Positions 38,756 to 47,866 of a DNA stretch of 64,000 nucleotides are shown here, in pieces. The DNA is from Pseudomonas sp. MWU13-2100 (GTDB lineage Bacteria > Pseudomonadota > Gammaproteobacteria > Pseudomonadales > Pseudomonadaceae), in contig NZ_JALLIX010000017.1 in the NCBI RefSeq assembly GCF_023242365.1, positions 55,171-119,170 of the forward strand. The letters are read 5' to 3'. The first letter of the stretch is position 1. Each line of letters opens with the position of its first letter. Both the position numbers and the translations under genes were made by a program. The notes below the pieces were generated by a model. That model searched no databases. It worked only from the letters and a program-made list of their open reading frames with translations, and had not been told where the DNA came from.

Positions 38756-40222
38756 ATGACCTCATCAAATGCCGGACAAACTGCCGGCCAACTGGAAACC
38801 CGTGGCATAGAGCCGGTCCCGGAAGCCGAGTGCAACGGTCATCCGCTGCAACTGTTCTGGGTCTGGTTCGCGGCCAACATCAGTATTCTCGGCCTGCCGC
38901 TGGGGGCGACCCTGGTGGCCTTTCGCGGGCTGGCGATCTGGCAGGCGATCATCGTCGCGATTCTCGGCGCGGCGGGTTCCTTCGCCGTGGTGGGGATCAT
39001 CTCCATCGCCGGGCGTCGTGGGCATGCGCCGAGCCTGACCCTGTCGCGGGCGATCTTCGGCGTGCGCGGCAATATCGGCCCGACCATCGTTTCGCTGATG
39101 TCGCGCCTGGGTTGGGAAACGGTCAACACCACCACCGCGGCGTTCGTGCTGCTGTCGTTGTGTTCGATCCTGTTCCACTCGCCGGTAGAGGCCAAGAGCG
39201 CGCCGCTGCTGACACTGCTGTTTATCGCCATCTTCGTGCTGCTGACCCTGTCGGTCTCGGGCCTGGGACATGCCACCTTGCTGGTGATCCAGAAGTGGGC
39301 GACCTATGTCTTCGGTGCCCTGAACATCCTGGTGGGCGGTTTCCTCTGCGCGACCATCGACTGGAGCGCGGTGTTCAACGCCACCCCGGCACCGATGAGC
39401 GCGATGCTGATCGGCATCGGCACCATGGCGGCGGGCACCGGGATCGGTTGGGCCAACGCCGGCGCCGACATGTCGCGCTACCAGCACAAGAGCGTCAAGG
39501 CGGTCCGCCTGGTGGCCTCGGCGGCCTTCGGCGCGGGTATCCCGCTGGTACTGCTGATCACCCTCGGCGGCCTGTTGTCGGTGGGCAACCACGACCTGGC
39601 CCAGGCGACGGACCCGATCATCGCGATCCGCGACATGCTGCCGACCTGGATGGCCGTGCCGTACCTGATCACCGCATTCGGCGGGCTGCTGTTGTCGAAC
39701 AACCTGTCGGTGTACTCGGCGGGTCTGACCACCTTGACCCTGGGCCTGAAGGTCAAGCGCGTGCACGCGGTGATCGTCGATATCGTCGCGATCTTCGCCG
39801 GCTCCATCTACTTCATGTTGATCGCCGACAGCTTCTACGGCCCGTTCATCACCTTCATCTCGCTGCTGGCTGTGCCGATCACCGCCTGGGTCGGGATCTT
39901 TGTGGTCGACCTGGTGCATCGCCAGTACTACAGCGCCAGGGACCTGCTGGACGTCAGTCCGAGCAGTGCCTACTGGTATAGCGGCGGTATCGAATGGCGC
40001 GCCTTCGGCGCCTGGGCCGTGGCGATTGTTCTGGGCTTCAGCTTCACCACCATCGGCACCACCGCCGAGACCCTCTGGTTCCGCGGTTTCCTTTCCGACT
40101 CCTGGCTGGGTCACAACGGCCTGGGTTGGATCGTCACCTTCCTGGTAGCCGGCGGTATCTACGCCGTGCTCGGCGGTGCGGCGGATCGCCGTGCGGCCTT
40201 TGTAGAGAATGCCAATGGCTAA
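38756..40222 (+). CDS. NCS1 family purine/cytosine-type permease
   Basis: 488-residue inner-membrane importer with about 12 transmembrane helices; NISILGLPLGATLVAF and IGWANAGADMSRYQ are typical NCS1 segments, close to the CodB/purine-cytosine permease group. The start ATG at 38756 follows CAGGAGC. The 115-bp gap after the hydrolase gene shows no terminator. Coupled to the kinase gene, which begins 14 bp before its end. Substrate is probably a nucleoside or nucleobase. Confidence 0.9.
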   Translation: MTSSNAGQTAGQLETRGIEPVPEAECNGHPLQLFWVWFAANISILGLPLGATLVAFRGLAIWQAIIVAILGAAGSFAVVGIISIAGRRGHAPSLTLSRAIFGVRGNIGPTIVSLMSRLGWETVNTTTAAFVLLSLCSILFHSPVEAKSAPLLTLLFIAIFVLLTLSVSGLGHATLLVIQKWATYVFGALNILVGGFLCATIDWSAVFNATPAPMSAMLIGIGTMAAGTGIGWANAGADMSRYQHKSVKAVRLVASAAFGAGIPLVLLITLGGLLSVGNHDLAQATDPIIAIRDMLPTWMAVPYLITAFGGLLLSNNLSVYSAGLTTLTLGLKVKRVHAVIVDIVAIFAGSIYFMLIADSFYGPFITFISLLAVPITAWVGIFVVDLVHRQYYSARDLLDVSPSSAYWYSGGIEWRAFGAWAVAIVLGFSFTTIGTTAETLWFRGFLSDSWLGHNGLGWIVTFLVAGGIYAVLGGAADRRAAFVENANG

Positions 40223-41135
40223 GTTGCTGCATACCGGCCAGGTCATGGTTGACCTGGTCATGTCCCTCGACCAACTGCCGGTGAGCGGTGGCGACACGCT
40301 GGCGAATGCCGCCAGCTTCGAAGCCGGCGCCGGTTTCAATGTCATGGCCGCGGCCCGACGCAACGGTTTGCCGGTGGTCTATCTCGGGCGCCACGGTAAC
40401 GGGCGCTTTGGTGAGATCGCCCGCCAGGCGATGGCGGCGGAGGGGGTCGAGATCGCCCTTGAGCGCGATGGCGAGAAGGACACCGGGCTTTGCGTGTCGC
40501 TGACCGAAGCCAGTACCGAGCGCACCTTTATCTCCTATATCGGTGCGGAGGGCGGTATCTCGGCGCAAGAGCTGGCGAGGGTCTCGGTGCAGGCTGACGA
40601 CTACGTCTATGTCAGCGGCTACAGCTTGCAATACCCGGACAAGGCGCCGGCGCTGCTGGAGTGGGTGTTGGCCTTGCCGAAGGCGGTGACCGTGGTGTTC
40701 GATCCGGGTCCCCTGATCAACTCGCCGGACGCGGCAACCATGGCGGCATTGTTGCCGCGTATCGATATCTGGACCAGCAACAGCGTCGAATCCCTGCGCT
40801 TTACCGGTGCGCAGGATATTGCCGGCGCCCTCGACAGCCTGACCGAGCGCCTGGCCACCGGCGCGCTGCTGGTGGTGCGTGACGGTCCGAACGGTTGCTG
40901 GGTCAGCCGGGCGGGGGAGCACCGGCATGTGCCCGGTTTCCAGGTGCGGGCGGTGGACAGCAACGGCGCGGGCGATGCCCATTCCGGTGTGTTCCTCGCC
41001 GGACTGGCGGCGGGGCTCGATGCCGCCCTGGCGGCCCGTCGCGCCAATGCGGCGGCGGCCCTGGCGGTCACCCGCTGGGGGCCGGCGACTTCGCCGGGGA
41101 TGCAAGAAGTGGATGCAATGCTGGCTGAAGGCTGA
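40209..41135 (+). CDS. PfkB family carbohydrate kinase (ribokinase-like)
   Basis: 308 residues. The N-terminal sugar-binding segment has SGGDTLANAASFEAGAGFNV; the C-terminal anion hole/ATP site reads VDSNGAGDAHSGVFLAGL with the catalytic Asp. It overlaps the permease by 14 bp and closes the GntR-hydrolase-permease-kinase operon. Expected to phosphorylate the sugar freed by the hydrolase (ribose or a related pentose) or the nucleoside itself. The second ATG at 40215 is an equally possible start. Confidence 0.88.
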   Translation: MPMAKLLHTGQVMVDLVMSLDQLPVSGGDTLANAASFEAGAGFNVMAAARRNGLPVVYLGRHGNGRFGEIARQAMAAEGVEIALERDGEKDTGLCVSLTEASTERTFISYIGAEGGISAQELARVSVQADDYVYVSGYSLQYPDKAPALLEWVLALPKAVTVVFDPGPLINSPDAATMAALLPRIDIWTSNSVESLRFTGAQDIAGALDSLTERLATGALLVVRDGPNGCWVSRAGEHRHVPGFQVRAVDSNGAGDAHSGVFLAGLAAGLDAALAARRANAAAALAVTRWGPATSPGMQEVDAMLAEG

Positions 41136-41143
41136 ATCCGGCT

Positions 41144-41237
41144 CCTGTAGGAGCAAGCTTGCTCGCGATCCGCCGGCAGGCGGGGATTTTGGTGGCGCTC
41201 CGTGGATCGCCATCGCCGGCAAGCCGGCTCCTACAGG
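41144..41237. repeat. REP pair with two different REP variants
   Basis: Outer arms CCTGTAGGAGC and GCTCCTACAGG match exactly. Inside, the left arm reads GAGCAAGCTTGCTCGCGAT while the reverse complement of the right arm reads GAGCCGGCTTGCCGGCGAT, so two REP variants are paired. It stands in the 312-bp interval between the kinase gene and lpxO, which otherwise holds no recognisable gene. Confidence 0.85.
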
Positions 41238-41447
41238 GATGGAGTGCGCCAGTGAAGCTGTAAGGAAATCCGGTGATAGATAGTGATTTTGCTTTCGTCC
41301 GGAAGACGAAACACTGGAAACCCATACGCCAGCTGTTCTACCCTAGCGCGTTGGCTACCTTTGCGACGCCTGGACCCGGCCTGTGTGCACCGGCTCACCC
41401 GGCGCATGAGAAGGTAGCGTGTTCTTCCGACCTCTGTGACGACGCCC

Positions 41448-42347
41448 GTGAAACTCATCATTATCGCTATCTACGTCTTGTCTATCGCGTACGTACACCT
41501 GCGCGGCAAGGTCCGGCACAAGCTGGGCCGACAACTGAGTGACCACTCGACCTTCCTGGCCCCGATCAACTGCTTCCTCTACCTGTTCTCCAAGGTGCCG
41601 AGCCGTCCGTATCTGGATCCGGCCGACTTCCCCGAACTCAAGCCGCTACAGGACAACTGGCAGGAAATCCGCACCGAAGCCCTGGCCCTGCTGCGTGCCG
41701 GTGAGATCAAGAAGTCCGAGACGCCCAACGACGTGGGCTTCAACTCTTTCTTCAAGACCGGCTGGAAGCGTTTCTACCTCAAGTGGTACGGCGACAACCA
41801 TCCCTCCGCCGTCGAGCTGTGCCCGCGCACCACGGAACTGCTCAACAGCATCGGCAGCATCAAGGCCGCGATGTTCGCCGAGTTGCCACCGGGTTCGCGC
41901 CTGGTTCGCCACCGCGACCCCTATGCCGGCTCCTTGCGCTATCACCTGGGCCTGGAGACGCCGAACGATCCGGGCTGCTACATCAACGTCGACGGCCAGG
42001 ACTACCACTGGCGCGACGGCGAGCCGGTGATGTTCGACGAGACCTTTATCCACTACGCCGAAAACAAGACCGAGCAGAATCGCGTGATCCTGTTCTGCGA
42101 TGTCGAGCGTCCGTTGAAGTATCGCTGGGCGACTGCGTTCAACCGCTGGTTCAGCCGCAATGTGATGTCCGCCGCCGCCTCGCCGAATGATGCGAACGAC
42201 AAGACCGGTGGGATCAACAGGTTCTTCACCAAGATCTACGGCATTCGCCTGCGGGGCAAGGAATTGAAGAAGCGCAATCGCACACGCTATTACCTGGAAA
42301 AGTGGGCGATCTTTGGCGGCTTGCTGGCGCTGTTCCTGCTGATCTAG
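41448..42347 (+). CDS. lpxO: Lipid A hydroxylase LpxO (aspartyl/asparaginyl beta-hydroxylase family)
   Basis: Fe(II)/2-oxoglutarate dioxygenase that adds a 2-hydroxyl group to a secondary acyl chain of lipid A. 299 residues. N-terminal membrane helix (about 2-20), the iron-binding HxD in RHRDPYAGSLRYHLGLETP, the distal His in ETFIHYAENKT, and a C-terminal membrane segment. GTG at 41448 gives the LpxO start (VKLIIIAIYVL); GTG at 41436 adds four residues. Such hydroxylation affects resistance to host peptides. Confidence 0.9.
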   Translation: MKLIIIAIYVLSIAYVHLRGKVRHKLGRQLSDHSTFLAPINCFLYLFSKVPSRPYLDPADFPELKPLQDNWQEIRTEALALLRAGEIKKSETPNDVGFNSFFKTGWKRFYLKWYGDNHPSAVELCPRTTELLNSIGSIKAAMFAELPPGSRLVRHRDPYAGSLRYHLGLETPNDPGCYINVDGQDYHWRDGEPVMFDETFIHYAENKTEQNRVILFCDVERPLKYRWATAFNRWFSRNVMSAAASPNDANDKTGGINRFFTKIYGIRLRGKELKKRNRTRYYLEKWAIFGGLLALFLLI

Positions 42348-42370
42348 TTTCTGCCGTGGCCTGACGAATT

Positions 42371-42402
42371 CGGCCGGGCCCCATGGAATGGGAGCCCGGC
42401 CG
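42371..42402. terminator. Hairpin terminator between convergent lpxO and lipoprotein genes
   Basis: CGGCCGGGC pairs with GCCCGGCCG around a 14-base loop between two convergent stops. Only short T runs follow on either side, so it is a moderately convincing bidirectional terminator. Confidence 0.65.
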
Positions 42403-42428
42403 ATTTGCTTCAGGTGTTACCCCGCTGT

Positions 42429-43031
42429 TTAGAGGCCATCCTGCGGGTGCAGGGTGCGCTTGACCAGGTCCGCGGCACTTTTCTGCTGCCAGACTTTCCA
42501 GTATTCCGCGCGTTTCTCTTCGACACTGCTCTTGTTGCTCTCGAACCAGGCCAGGGAGCGCGGCGAGTTGCCGACCAGTTCGGTGTCCTTGACCCAGCTG
42601 GCGAAGTCCTTGCCGGTGCTGGTGTATTCAGCGTTGGGGTCGGTGCTGATCGGCCACAGGGAGAAACGGGCTTTCCAGACGCCCATGCGCGGGGTGACCA
42701 GGCTGTAGTAGGTCTTGCCCGGGGCCAGGTCGGCCTCGAGGAAATCGGCGGCTTCGGAGACCACCATGAAGGTATGCTTGCCCGGGGTGGTCGGGTAGTT
42801 GACTTTGCTGCCGTTGGCCATGATGCCGATGAATCGGGTTTGCCCGCCGGTCACGTCATACAGCGAAGCATCGATCATCTTGCCGACGAACGAGGAACGC
42901 ATGAAGACCACCTGGGCGTTCTCCGGCCCGGCGGCCGGCAGGGTTTGCGTGGCGGACACTTGCATCGGATTGCCGGCGCAACCGCCCAGCAATGCAGCAG
43001 CGGCCAATACCCACAGATACATGAAACGCAT
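42429..43031 (-). CDS. Putative lipoprotein of unknown function
   Basis: 200-residue product with a signal sequence ending in the lipobox ALLGGC (Cys18). The mature part contains NAQVVFMRSSFVGKMIDASL and later GKHTFMVVSEAADFLEADLA, resembling DUF2846-like lipoproteins, a tentative match. CCAAGGAGAG lies ahead of the ATG on the minus strand. No partner gene is adjacent. Confidence 0.8.
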   Translation of the reverse strand: MRFMYLWVLAAAALLGGCAGNPMQVSATQTLPAAGPENAQVVFMRSSFVGKMIDASLYDVTGGQTRFIGIMANGSKVNYPTTPGKHTFMVVSEAADFLEADLAPGKTYYSLVTPRMGVWKARFSLWPISTDPNAEYTSTGKDFASWVKDTELVGNSPRSLAWFESNKSSVEEKRAEYWKVWQQKSAADLVKRTLHPQDGL

Positions 43032-43154
43032 CGATCTCTCCTTGGTTTGAACTTGAGTTTCCCTACTCGGGGCGCAGCGGCGAAAACCTGTCCGCCGCTA
43101 CGGACATCTTTCAGGCCCGTCTTTAAATCATGAAGGCATTTTGCTATCAAGTAT

Positions 43155-43896
43155 TTATTCAATCGGCCTGATCGATTGGCGTTCCAATACTCCACGAAAC
43201 GCCGCACTCAGTGCCCGCAAGGTTTCCTGCGAGCGGGCATCGGTCGGCCGCGCATGCAGGATGACTTCAGTGATCGGCAGGGCCGGCAGCCCGAGTTGCT
43301 CGCCGACCTCGATCGCACCGACCGGTGCCACCCGCCTGGCCAGCGCCGCCACGCCGAGCCCGGCGCTGACCGCCGCGCCCACCGCCATCACGCCGCCGCC
43401 GACAAACACTTCGGTCCAGGGGATGCCCGCGTCGTCCAGCACCCGTACCGCCAGATGGCGTACGCCGCAGGGCGCGGCCATGGTCGCCAGGCGCAGGGCG
43501 CTGCCGGGGGTGTGCTGCCAGGTGGGCGCGGCGAACCAGCCGAAGCGTTCCACCACCAGCACCTCGCCGTCGTGACGATCACCTTCGCCGCGCACGATGG
43601 CCGCATCCAGTTCGCCACGATCGAAGGCGGCGCTGAGGTCCCGGGAGGAGGCGATGCGCACCTCGATGATCAGCAGGGGATCGTAGTGCGCCAGACGACT
43701 CAGCAGGGTCGGCAGGTCCGGCCCGGCGACATGGTCACTGATACCGATGATCAAGCGCCGATTCGGCGTGGCACTCATATCCCCCAGCGCCCGCTCGTGG
43801 GCCTGGAGCAAGGCGCGCGCGGCGTGGATAAAGTGTTCGCCCGGAGGCGACAGCCTGACATGCCGGGGGGGCGTTCCAGCAAGCGGTAGCCCAGAG
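43155..43896 (-). pseudogene. Decayed LysR-type regulator, N-terminus missing and frame broken
   Basis: The uninterrupted part, 43155-43811, codes for 218 residues matching the effector-binding half of a LysR protein. Upstream, the linker continues in the same frame (PRHVRLSPPGEHFIHAARAL) to a run of seven C on the coding strand (G tract at 43865-43871); beyond it the expected sequence LGYRLLER continues one frame over, so a base is lost in the run. Further upstream the helix-turn-helix is absent and the DNA joins an unrelated rightward coding fragment. Non-functional as a regulator unless the G tract varies and the head is supplied elsewhere, which is unlikely. Confidence 0.75.
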
Positions 43897-44160
43897 GCCC
43901 GGGCCTTGTACCGCGAAGCCTTGCCGGTCGCGCCGGAGGCCGACCGCGTGCGCTTGCTGGCGGCGGAGGTGGCGCGTAATCAGGCCATCGTTCGCCAGGA
44001 CGATACGGTCGCGGTGTTCCTCGCGCTGGATACCGCGGCCTGGCAGTTGATCCGGATCACTCTGTCGGCGTCCGAACCGGATCGCCGTCGCGCCGGCAAG
44101 GCGTATGAGGTGCTGTACCTGGCACAACCGGGTCTCGAGCAGCTGCGCCATGGGGCGTGA
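43897..44160 (+). pseudogene. Truncated coding fragment of unknown origin, C-terminal end only
   Basis: From about 43897 to the TGA at 44158-44160 the plus strand codes, with very typical Pseudomonas codon use, for a helix- and strand-rich stretch (ALYREALPVAPEADRVRLLA, then NQAIVRQDDTVAVFLALDTA, ending LAQPGLEQLRHGA). I do not recognise the family. No proper start lies upstream because the sequence there belongs to the leftward lysR remnant. Another frame continues in protein-like fashion to about 44290. I read it as the surviving end of a gene that was fused to the lysR remnant by a deletion. Confidence 0.5.
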
Positions 44161-44353
44161 AGAGGAGGGGAGCGGACATTGGCCGCGCCTGGAGAGCTTG
44201 GGTATTCATCTGTTCGGACCGGGTGTCGGTGCCGGGCCGATCCTCGGCGTGACGCTGCTGACCGGCCTGCGGATGGTGAATTTTCATTGAAGTGATTCAA
44301 GCCGTCGCACAATCCGCATAGCATGGGCGACTTCACCGACTCTGGAAGCGCCC

Positions 44354-44839
44354 ATGTCCCTTGAAATACGCGAAGCCCGGCCCAGCGATGCGCCGCAGAT
44401 CCTGGCCTTTATCACGGAACTGGCCGAGTACGAACGGGCCCGTCATGAAGTGATCGCCAACGTCGTGGATATCGAGCGCAGCCTGTTTGGCGAGGGCGCC
44501 ACGGCCCACGGCCTGATTTGCCTGCGTGACGGCGAGCCGGTCGGTTTCGCGGTGTTTTTCTTCAGCTACTCCACCTGGCTCGGGCGCAATGGCCTGTACC
44601 TGGAAGACCTCTACGTCTCACCGCAACAACGCGGCGCCGGCGCCGGCAAGAAGCTGTTGCGGCATCTGGCGAAGATTGCCTGTGCCAATGACTGTGGGCG
44701 CCTGGAGTGGAGCGTGCTGGATTGGAACGAGCCGGCGATTCGCTTCTACGAATCCATCGGCGCGCAGCCCCAGAGTGAATGGGTGCGCTACCGGATGGAT
44801 GGTGAGGTGCTGAAGAGCTTTGCCTATTCGCAGGACTGA
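44354..44839 (+). CDS. GNAT family N-acetyltransferase (spermidine/amine acetyltransferase-like)
   Basis: 161 residues. The acetyl-CoA loop QQRGAGAGKKLL at about residues 94-105 and the preceding strand LYLEDLYVSP are intact, and WSVLDWNEPAIRFYESIGA is the typical C-terminal half. Overall pattern (ITELAEYERARHEV near the N-terminus) is that of the SSAT-like group acting on amines or amino acids. Single gene; ATG preceded by a weak binding site. Substrate not certain. Confidence 0.9.
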   Translation: MSLEIREARPSDAPQILAFITELAEYERARHEVIANVVDIERSLFGEGATAHGLICLRDGEPVGFAVFFFSYSTWLGRNGLYLEDLYVSPQQRGAGAGKKLLRHLAKIACANDCGRLEWSVLDWNEPAIRFYESIGAQPQSEWVRYRMDGEVLKSFAYSQD

Positions 44840-44947
44840 GCAGCAATCCTGAACTCACTACGGAATCTGCAACCGCCGCGAAACCTGTAGGAGCCGGAAC
44901 GGGTCGATGGCCCGCCGGCACGGCGTCGGGCAATCATCGGCTGCGGG

Positions 44948-46318
44948 TTACTGGAACCACCGCCACAACAACAGCGTACCGATCAGCCCGACCACTGAAA
45001 CAATGGTCTGCAATACCGACCAGACCCAGATCGTCTGCTTGAGCTGCAAGCCGAAGTACTCGCGGACCATCCAGAAGCCGGCGTCGTTGACGTGGCAGAA
45101 GAACACCGAGCCGGCACCGATGGCCAGGGCCACCAGCGAGGCCTGGGTGGTTGCCAGGCCGGCCATCAGCGGCGCGAGGATACCCGCCGTGGTGGTGGTC
45201 GCCACGGTGGCCGAACCGGTGGCCTGACGCAGCGCCACGGCGATCAGCCAGGCCAGCAGGATGTAGGACATATTGGCGCCGCTGGCGACCTTGCTGATGG
45301 TGTCGCTGATCCCGGCTTCCAGCAGGGTCTGTTTCAGGCCGCCGCCGGCGCCGATGGTCAGCAGCAGCATGGCAATCGGCCCAAGGCTCTTGCGCAGCAC
45401 GCTGCCGACCTGGTCACGGGCCATGCCGATCGACCAGCCCAGGCAGATCACGGCTGCGATCACCGCAAGGCCCAGGGCGACCAAAGGCTCGCCGAGGAAT
45501 TTCAGGGTCAAGGCGAGGTTGCTTTGCGGCGCCATGGCCACCTTGGCCAGGGTGCTGCCGAGCATCAGCAGCACCGGCAGCAGGATGATCAGCAGCGAGA
45601 TGGCGAAGCTCGGTTGGCGTCGGGTCTGCACCTTGGCGGTGAACAGCGCGCCGATTTCGGCTGGCTCCTGCACATCCAGGCGCTTGGACAGCCAGATGCC
45701 GTACAGGGGGCCGGCGAGGATCACCGCCGGTACGGCGATGCAAAAGCCCAGCAGCATGGTCATGCCGAGGTCGGCGTGCAAGGCGCTGACCGCGATCAGC
45801 GGGCCTGGATGCGGTGGCATCAGCGCGTGCAGGGTGGTCATGCCGGCCAGGGCCGGGATCGCCACCTTGAGCAGCGGTTGGCCGGACTGGCGGGCGATCA
45901 CGAAGATGATCGGCACCATCAGCACCAGGCCGACTTCGAAGAACAGCGGCAGGCCGATGATCATCGCGACCATGGCCATGACCCAGGGCAGGGCCTTGCC
46001 CCGGGCATGGCGCAGAAGGGTCGAGGCAATGCGGTCGGCGGCCCCGGATTCGGCCATCAGCGCGCCGAGCATGGCGCCCAGGGAAATGATGATCCCGGCT
46101 TCGCCGAGCAGACTGCCGGCCCCCTTGCTGAAGGCCTTGGCCACTTCTTCAGCGGGCAGTGCGGCGCCGATCCCGGCGACGAAGGTACCGATCAGGATGG
46201 ACAGGAACGGCGGCAGTTTGGTCAGGCTGATCAGCACGATGATGGTGGCGATCGCCAGCAGGCAGCAGACGATCAGGCGGGTGTCGTGGGCAAGCCACGC
46301 GGCATGTGAAAGATCCAA
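44948..46318 (-). CDS. GntP family gluconate/organic acid permease
   Basis: 456-residue transporter with about 12-14 membrane helices. GntP-family segments seen include MPPHPGPLIAVSALHADLG, SATVATTTTAGILAPLM and FFCHVNDAGFWMVREYFGL. TTG start at 46318 preceded by GAAGGGG. There is no gluconokinase or regulator nearby, so the substrate could be gluconate or another sugar acid, and the permease acts with enzymes elsewhere. Upstream, 46319-46471 holds its promoter and nothing else identified. Confidence 0.9.
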   Translation of the reverse strand: MDLSHAAWLAHDTRLIVCCLLAIATIIVLISLTKLPPFLSILIGTFVAGIGAALPAEEVAKAFSKGAGSLLGEAGIIISLGAMLGALMAESGAADRIASTLLRHARGKALPWVMAMVAMIIGLPLFFEVGLVLMVPIIFVIARQSGQPLLKVAIPALAGMTTLHALMPPHPGPLIAVSALHADLGMTMLLGFCIAVPAVILAGPLYGIWLSKRLDVQEPAEIGALFTAKVQTRRQPSFAISLLIILLPVLLMLGSTLAKVAMAPQSNLALTLKFLGEPLVALGLAVIAAVICLGWSIGMARDQVGSVLRKSLGPIAMLLLTIGAGGGLKQTLLEAGISDTISKVASGANMSYILLAWLIAVALRQATGSATVATTTTAGILAPLMAGLATTQASLVALAIGAGSVFFCHVNDAGFWMVREYFGLQLKQTIWVWSVLQTIVSVVGLIGTLLLWRWFQ

Positions 46319-46471
46319 CGGGAACCCCTTCTTGTATTATTTTGTTACGCGGTTGGAAGGAATATACCTGAAGGATTCATATAGATGATTAGATGAGCCA
46401 GGTTTTTTTGCGAACGGGAGTATGAAAGTCCGGACGGCTCCACGCTGTTCGCCGGCCATGCCCGGGCGGGC

Positions 46472-47323
46472 TCAGGCCATCAGCATCGGCGGTAACGTAC
46501 CCAGCAGCGATACCGCGAGAATCGCCCCCAGCCCGAGCAGCCATTCGACCGTCACACTGGTGCGCAACACGCTGAAGCGTCCGCGCGGGCTCATCACCCG
46601 GTTGAACAGGGCCAGCCCGAGCATCAGCGCGACCATCAGCACCTTGATCAGCAGGATCAGGGCGAAGCCGCTGAACAGTGGCGTCGGCCAGACGGCGCCA
46701 GTGAGCACACGGACATTGATCAGACCGGTGACGATAATCACCGCGACCAGCAGATAGCCGAGTTCGCCGAAGCGTCGCAGGACCCGCTTGATGTCGTGTT
46801 CCGCCGGCTGGCTCAGCAGCAGGGCGAGCAACATCAGGCCGCCGACCCAGGCACCGACGCCGCTCAGGTGGATAAACTGGTTGAGCATCAGCAGGCGCCC
46901 GTCGAGGCCTTCGAGCATGGCGCCGTGGCCGACCGGGGCGAGGGTTGCCAGCAGCAGGAAACCGAGCAGCAGGTTGACGGCCGGGCGGGCGTCGGCCAGC
47001 AGGCTGAGCAACAGCAGCAGGCACAAGCCCAGGTGCCAGCTCCAGACCTGACCGAAAAAGGTCTTGCCCAGGACCAACTGCAAGGTGGCGGGATTCAGGG
47101 CGTCGGCCCAGTCGCCGGTCATATTGGCGGTGGTCAGCAGCAACCAGCCCGCGGCGCTGAGCAGGCCCAGCAGCGCCAGCCAGCGCTTGATCCCGAGCAG
47201 CGGTTGATCCAGTGCCGGGCTGGCCGCGCTGCCGATCAGCCAGGGCCTGAACAGACAGGCCCCGAACAACGACAACACCACGGCGAAATGCAGGAAGCGG
47301 CACAGGACCATGGCGTTTTGCAT
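46472..47323 (-). CDS. copD: Copper homeostasis membrane protein CopD
   Basis: 283 residues with eight hydrophobic segments of the CopD family; conserved histidines lie in PVGHGAML and NQFIHLSGVGAWVGGL. CopD works with periplasmic CopC in copper uptake or balance across the inner membrane. Four bases separate it from the copC stop, so copC-copD is a minimal operon without copAB. Confidence 0.92.
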   Translation of the reverse strand: MQNAMVLCRFLHFAVVLSLFGACLFRPWLIGSAASPALDQPLLGIKRWLALLGLLSAAGWLLLTTANMTGDWADALNPATLQLVLGKTFFGQVWSWHLGLCLLLLLSLLADARPAVNLLLGFLLLATLAPVGHGAMLEGLDGRLLMLNQFIHLSGVGAWVGGLMLLALLLSQPAEHDIKRVLRRFGELGYLLVAVIIVTGLINVRVLTGAVWPTPLFSGFALILLIKVLMVALMLGLALFNRVMSPRGRFSVLRTSVTVEWLLGLGAILAVSLLGTLPPMLMA

Positions 47324-47327
47324 AGAC

Positions 47328-47702
47328 TCAGTTGCCCACCTTGAAGCTGTAGCTGCCTTCGCTCTTGTGGGTATCGACCGACACGGCGTGCCACACGACC
47401 TTGTACTCGCCTGGCGGGAGGGGCGCGGCTGGGGTCAGGATCAGGGTTTTCTTGTCGGCCGGATCGGTGGCGATGCTTTTCAGCACGACTGCCTTATCGG
47501 CGCTGCTGACTTCGACCTTGGTCAAGGCCGCCTCGACCCCTTCGCTGAACACCAGGCGCAATTCGCCGGGGGCGCTGACGGTGGCGTTCTTGGCCGGGTT
47601 TTCGCTTTTCAGGTGGGCATGGGCGAAGGCGGCGTTCGCACCGGCCAGGCCGGCCAGCAGAAGCAGGGCGCCGAGGGTTTTCTTGAACAGGGCAGCAGAC
47701 AT
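47328..47702 (-). CDS. copC: Periplasmic copper-binding protein CopC
   Basis: 124 residues: a signal peptide cleaved after about residue 27 (ANAAFA, mature start HAHLKSENP) and a cupredoxin-like beta barrel. Copper-binding histidines are at the mature N-terminus and in VDTHKSEGSYSF. The Met-rich Cu(I) site of P. syringae CopC is absent, which suggests a Cu(II)-only form. First gene of the copCD operon. Confidence 0.93.
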   Translation of the reverse strand: MSAALFKKTLGALLLLAGLAGANAAFAHAHLKSENPAKNATVSAPGELRLVFSEGVEAALTKVEVSSADKAVVLKSIATDPADKKTLILTPAAPLPPGEYKVVWHAVSVDTHKSEGSYSFKVGN

Positions 47703-47866
47703 CGATCAGTTCCTCGTGGGATGAAATCAGCTGACTATACTAGCTGGCTCTGCAGCCGAACGTCGCATTCAAGCCTTTGTTCCCTTGAGCGATACTTGCA
47801 ATACGGGCCAGGTGACTTCCCGGTATGTTGAGCCACGACACGGACTGCCTTTCGGAACACACCCTT

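Noticed and set aside
38765..40363. Open frame of 532 codons on the minus strand opposite the NCS1 permease
   Set aside because: Asp/His/Arg/Gln-rich mirror of a membrane protein gene, a common artefact in GC-rich genomes.
41231..41461. 76-codon minus-strand frame between the kinase gene and lpxO
   Set aside because: It spans the REP element and the lpxO start and has no family resemblance or binding site.
45092..46309. Open frame of 405 codons on the plus strand opposite the GntP permease
   Set aside because: Same mirror effect: repetitive His/Gln/Asp/Gly product with no recognisable domain.
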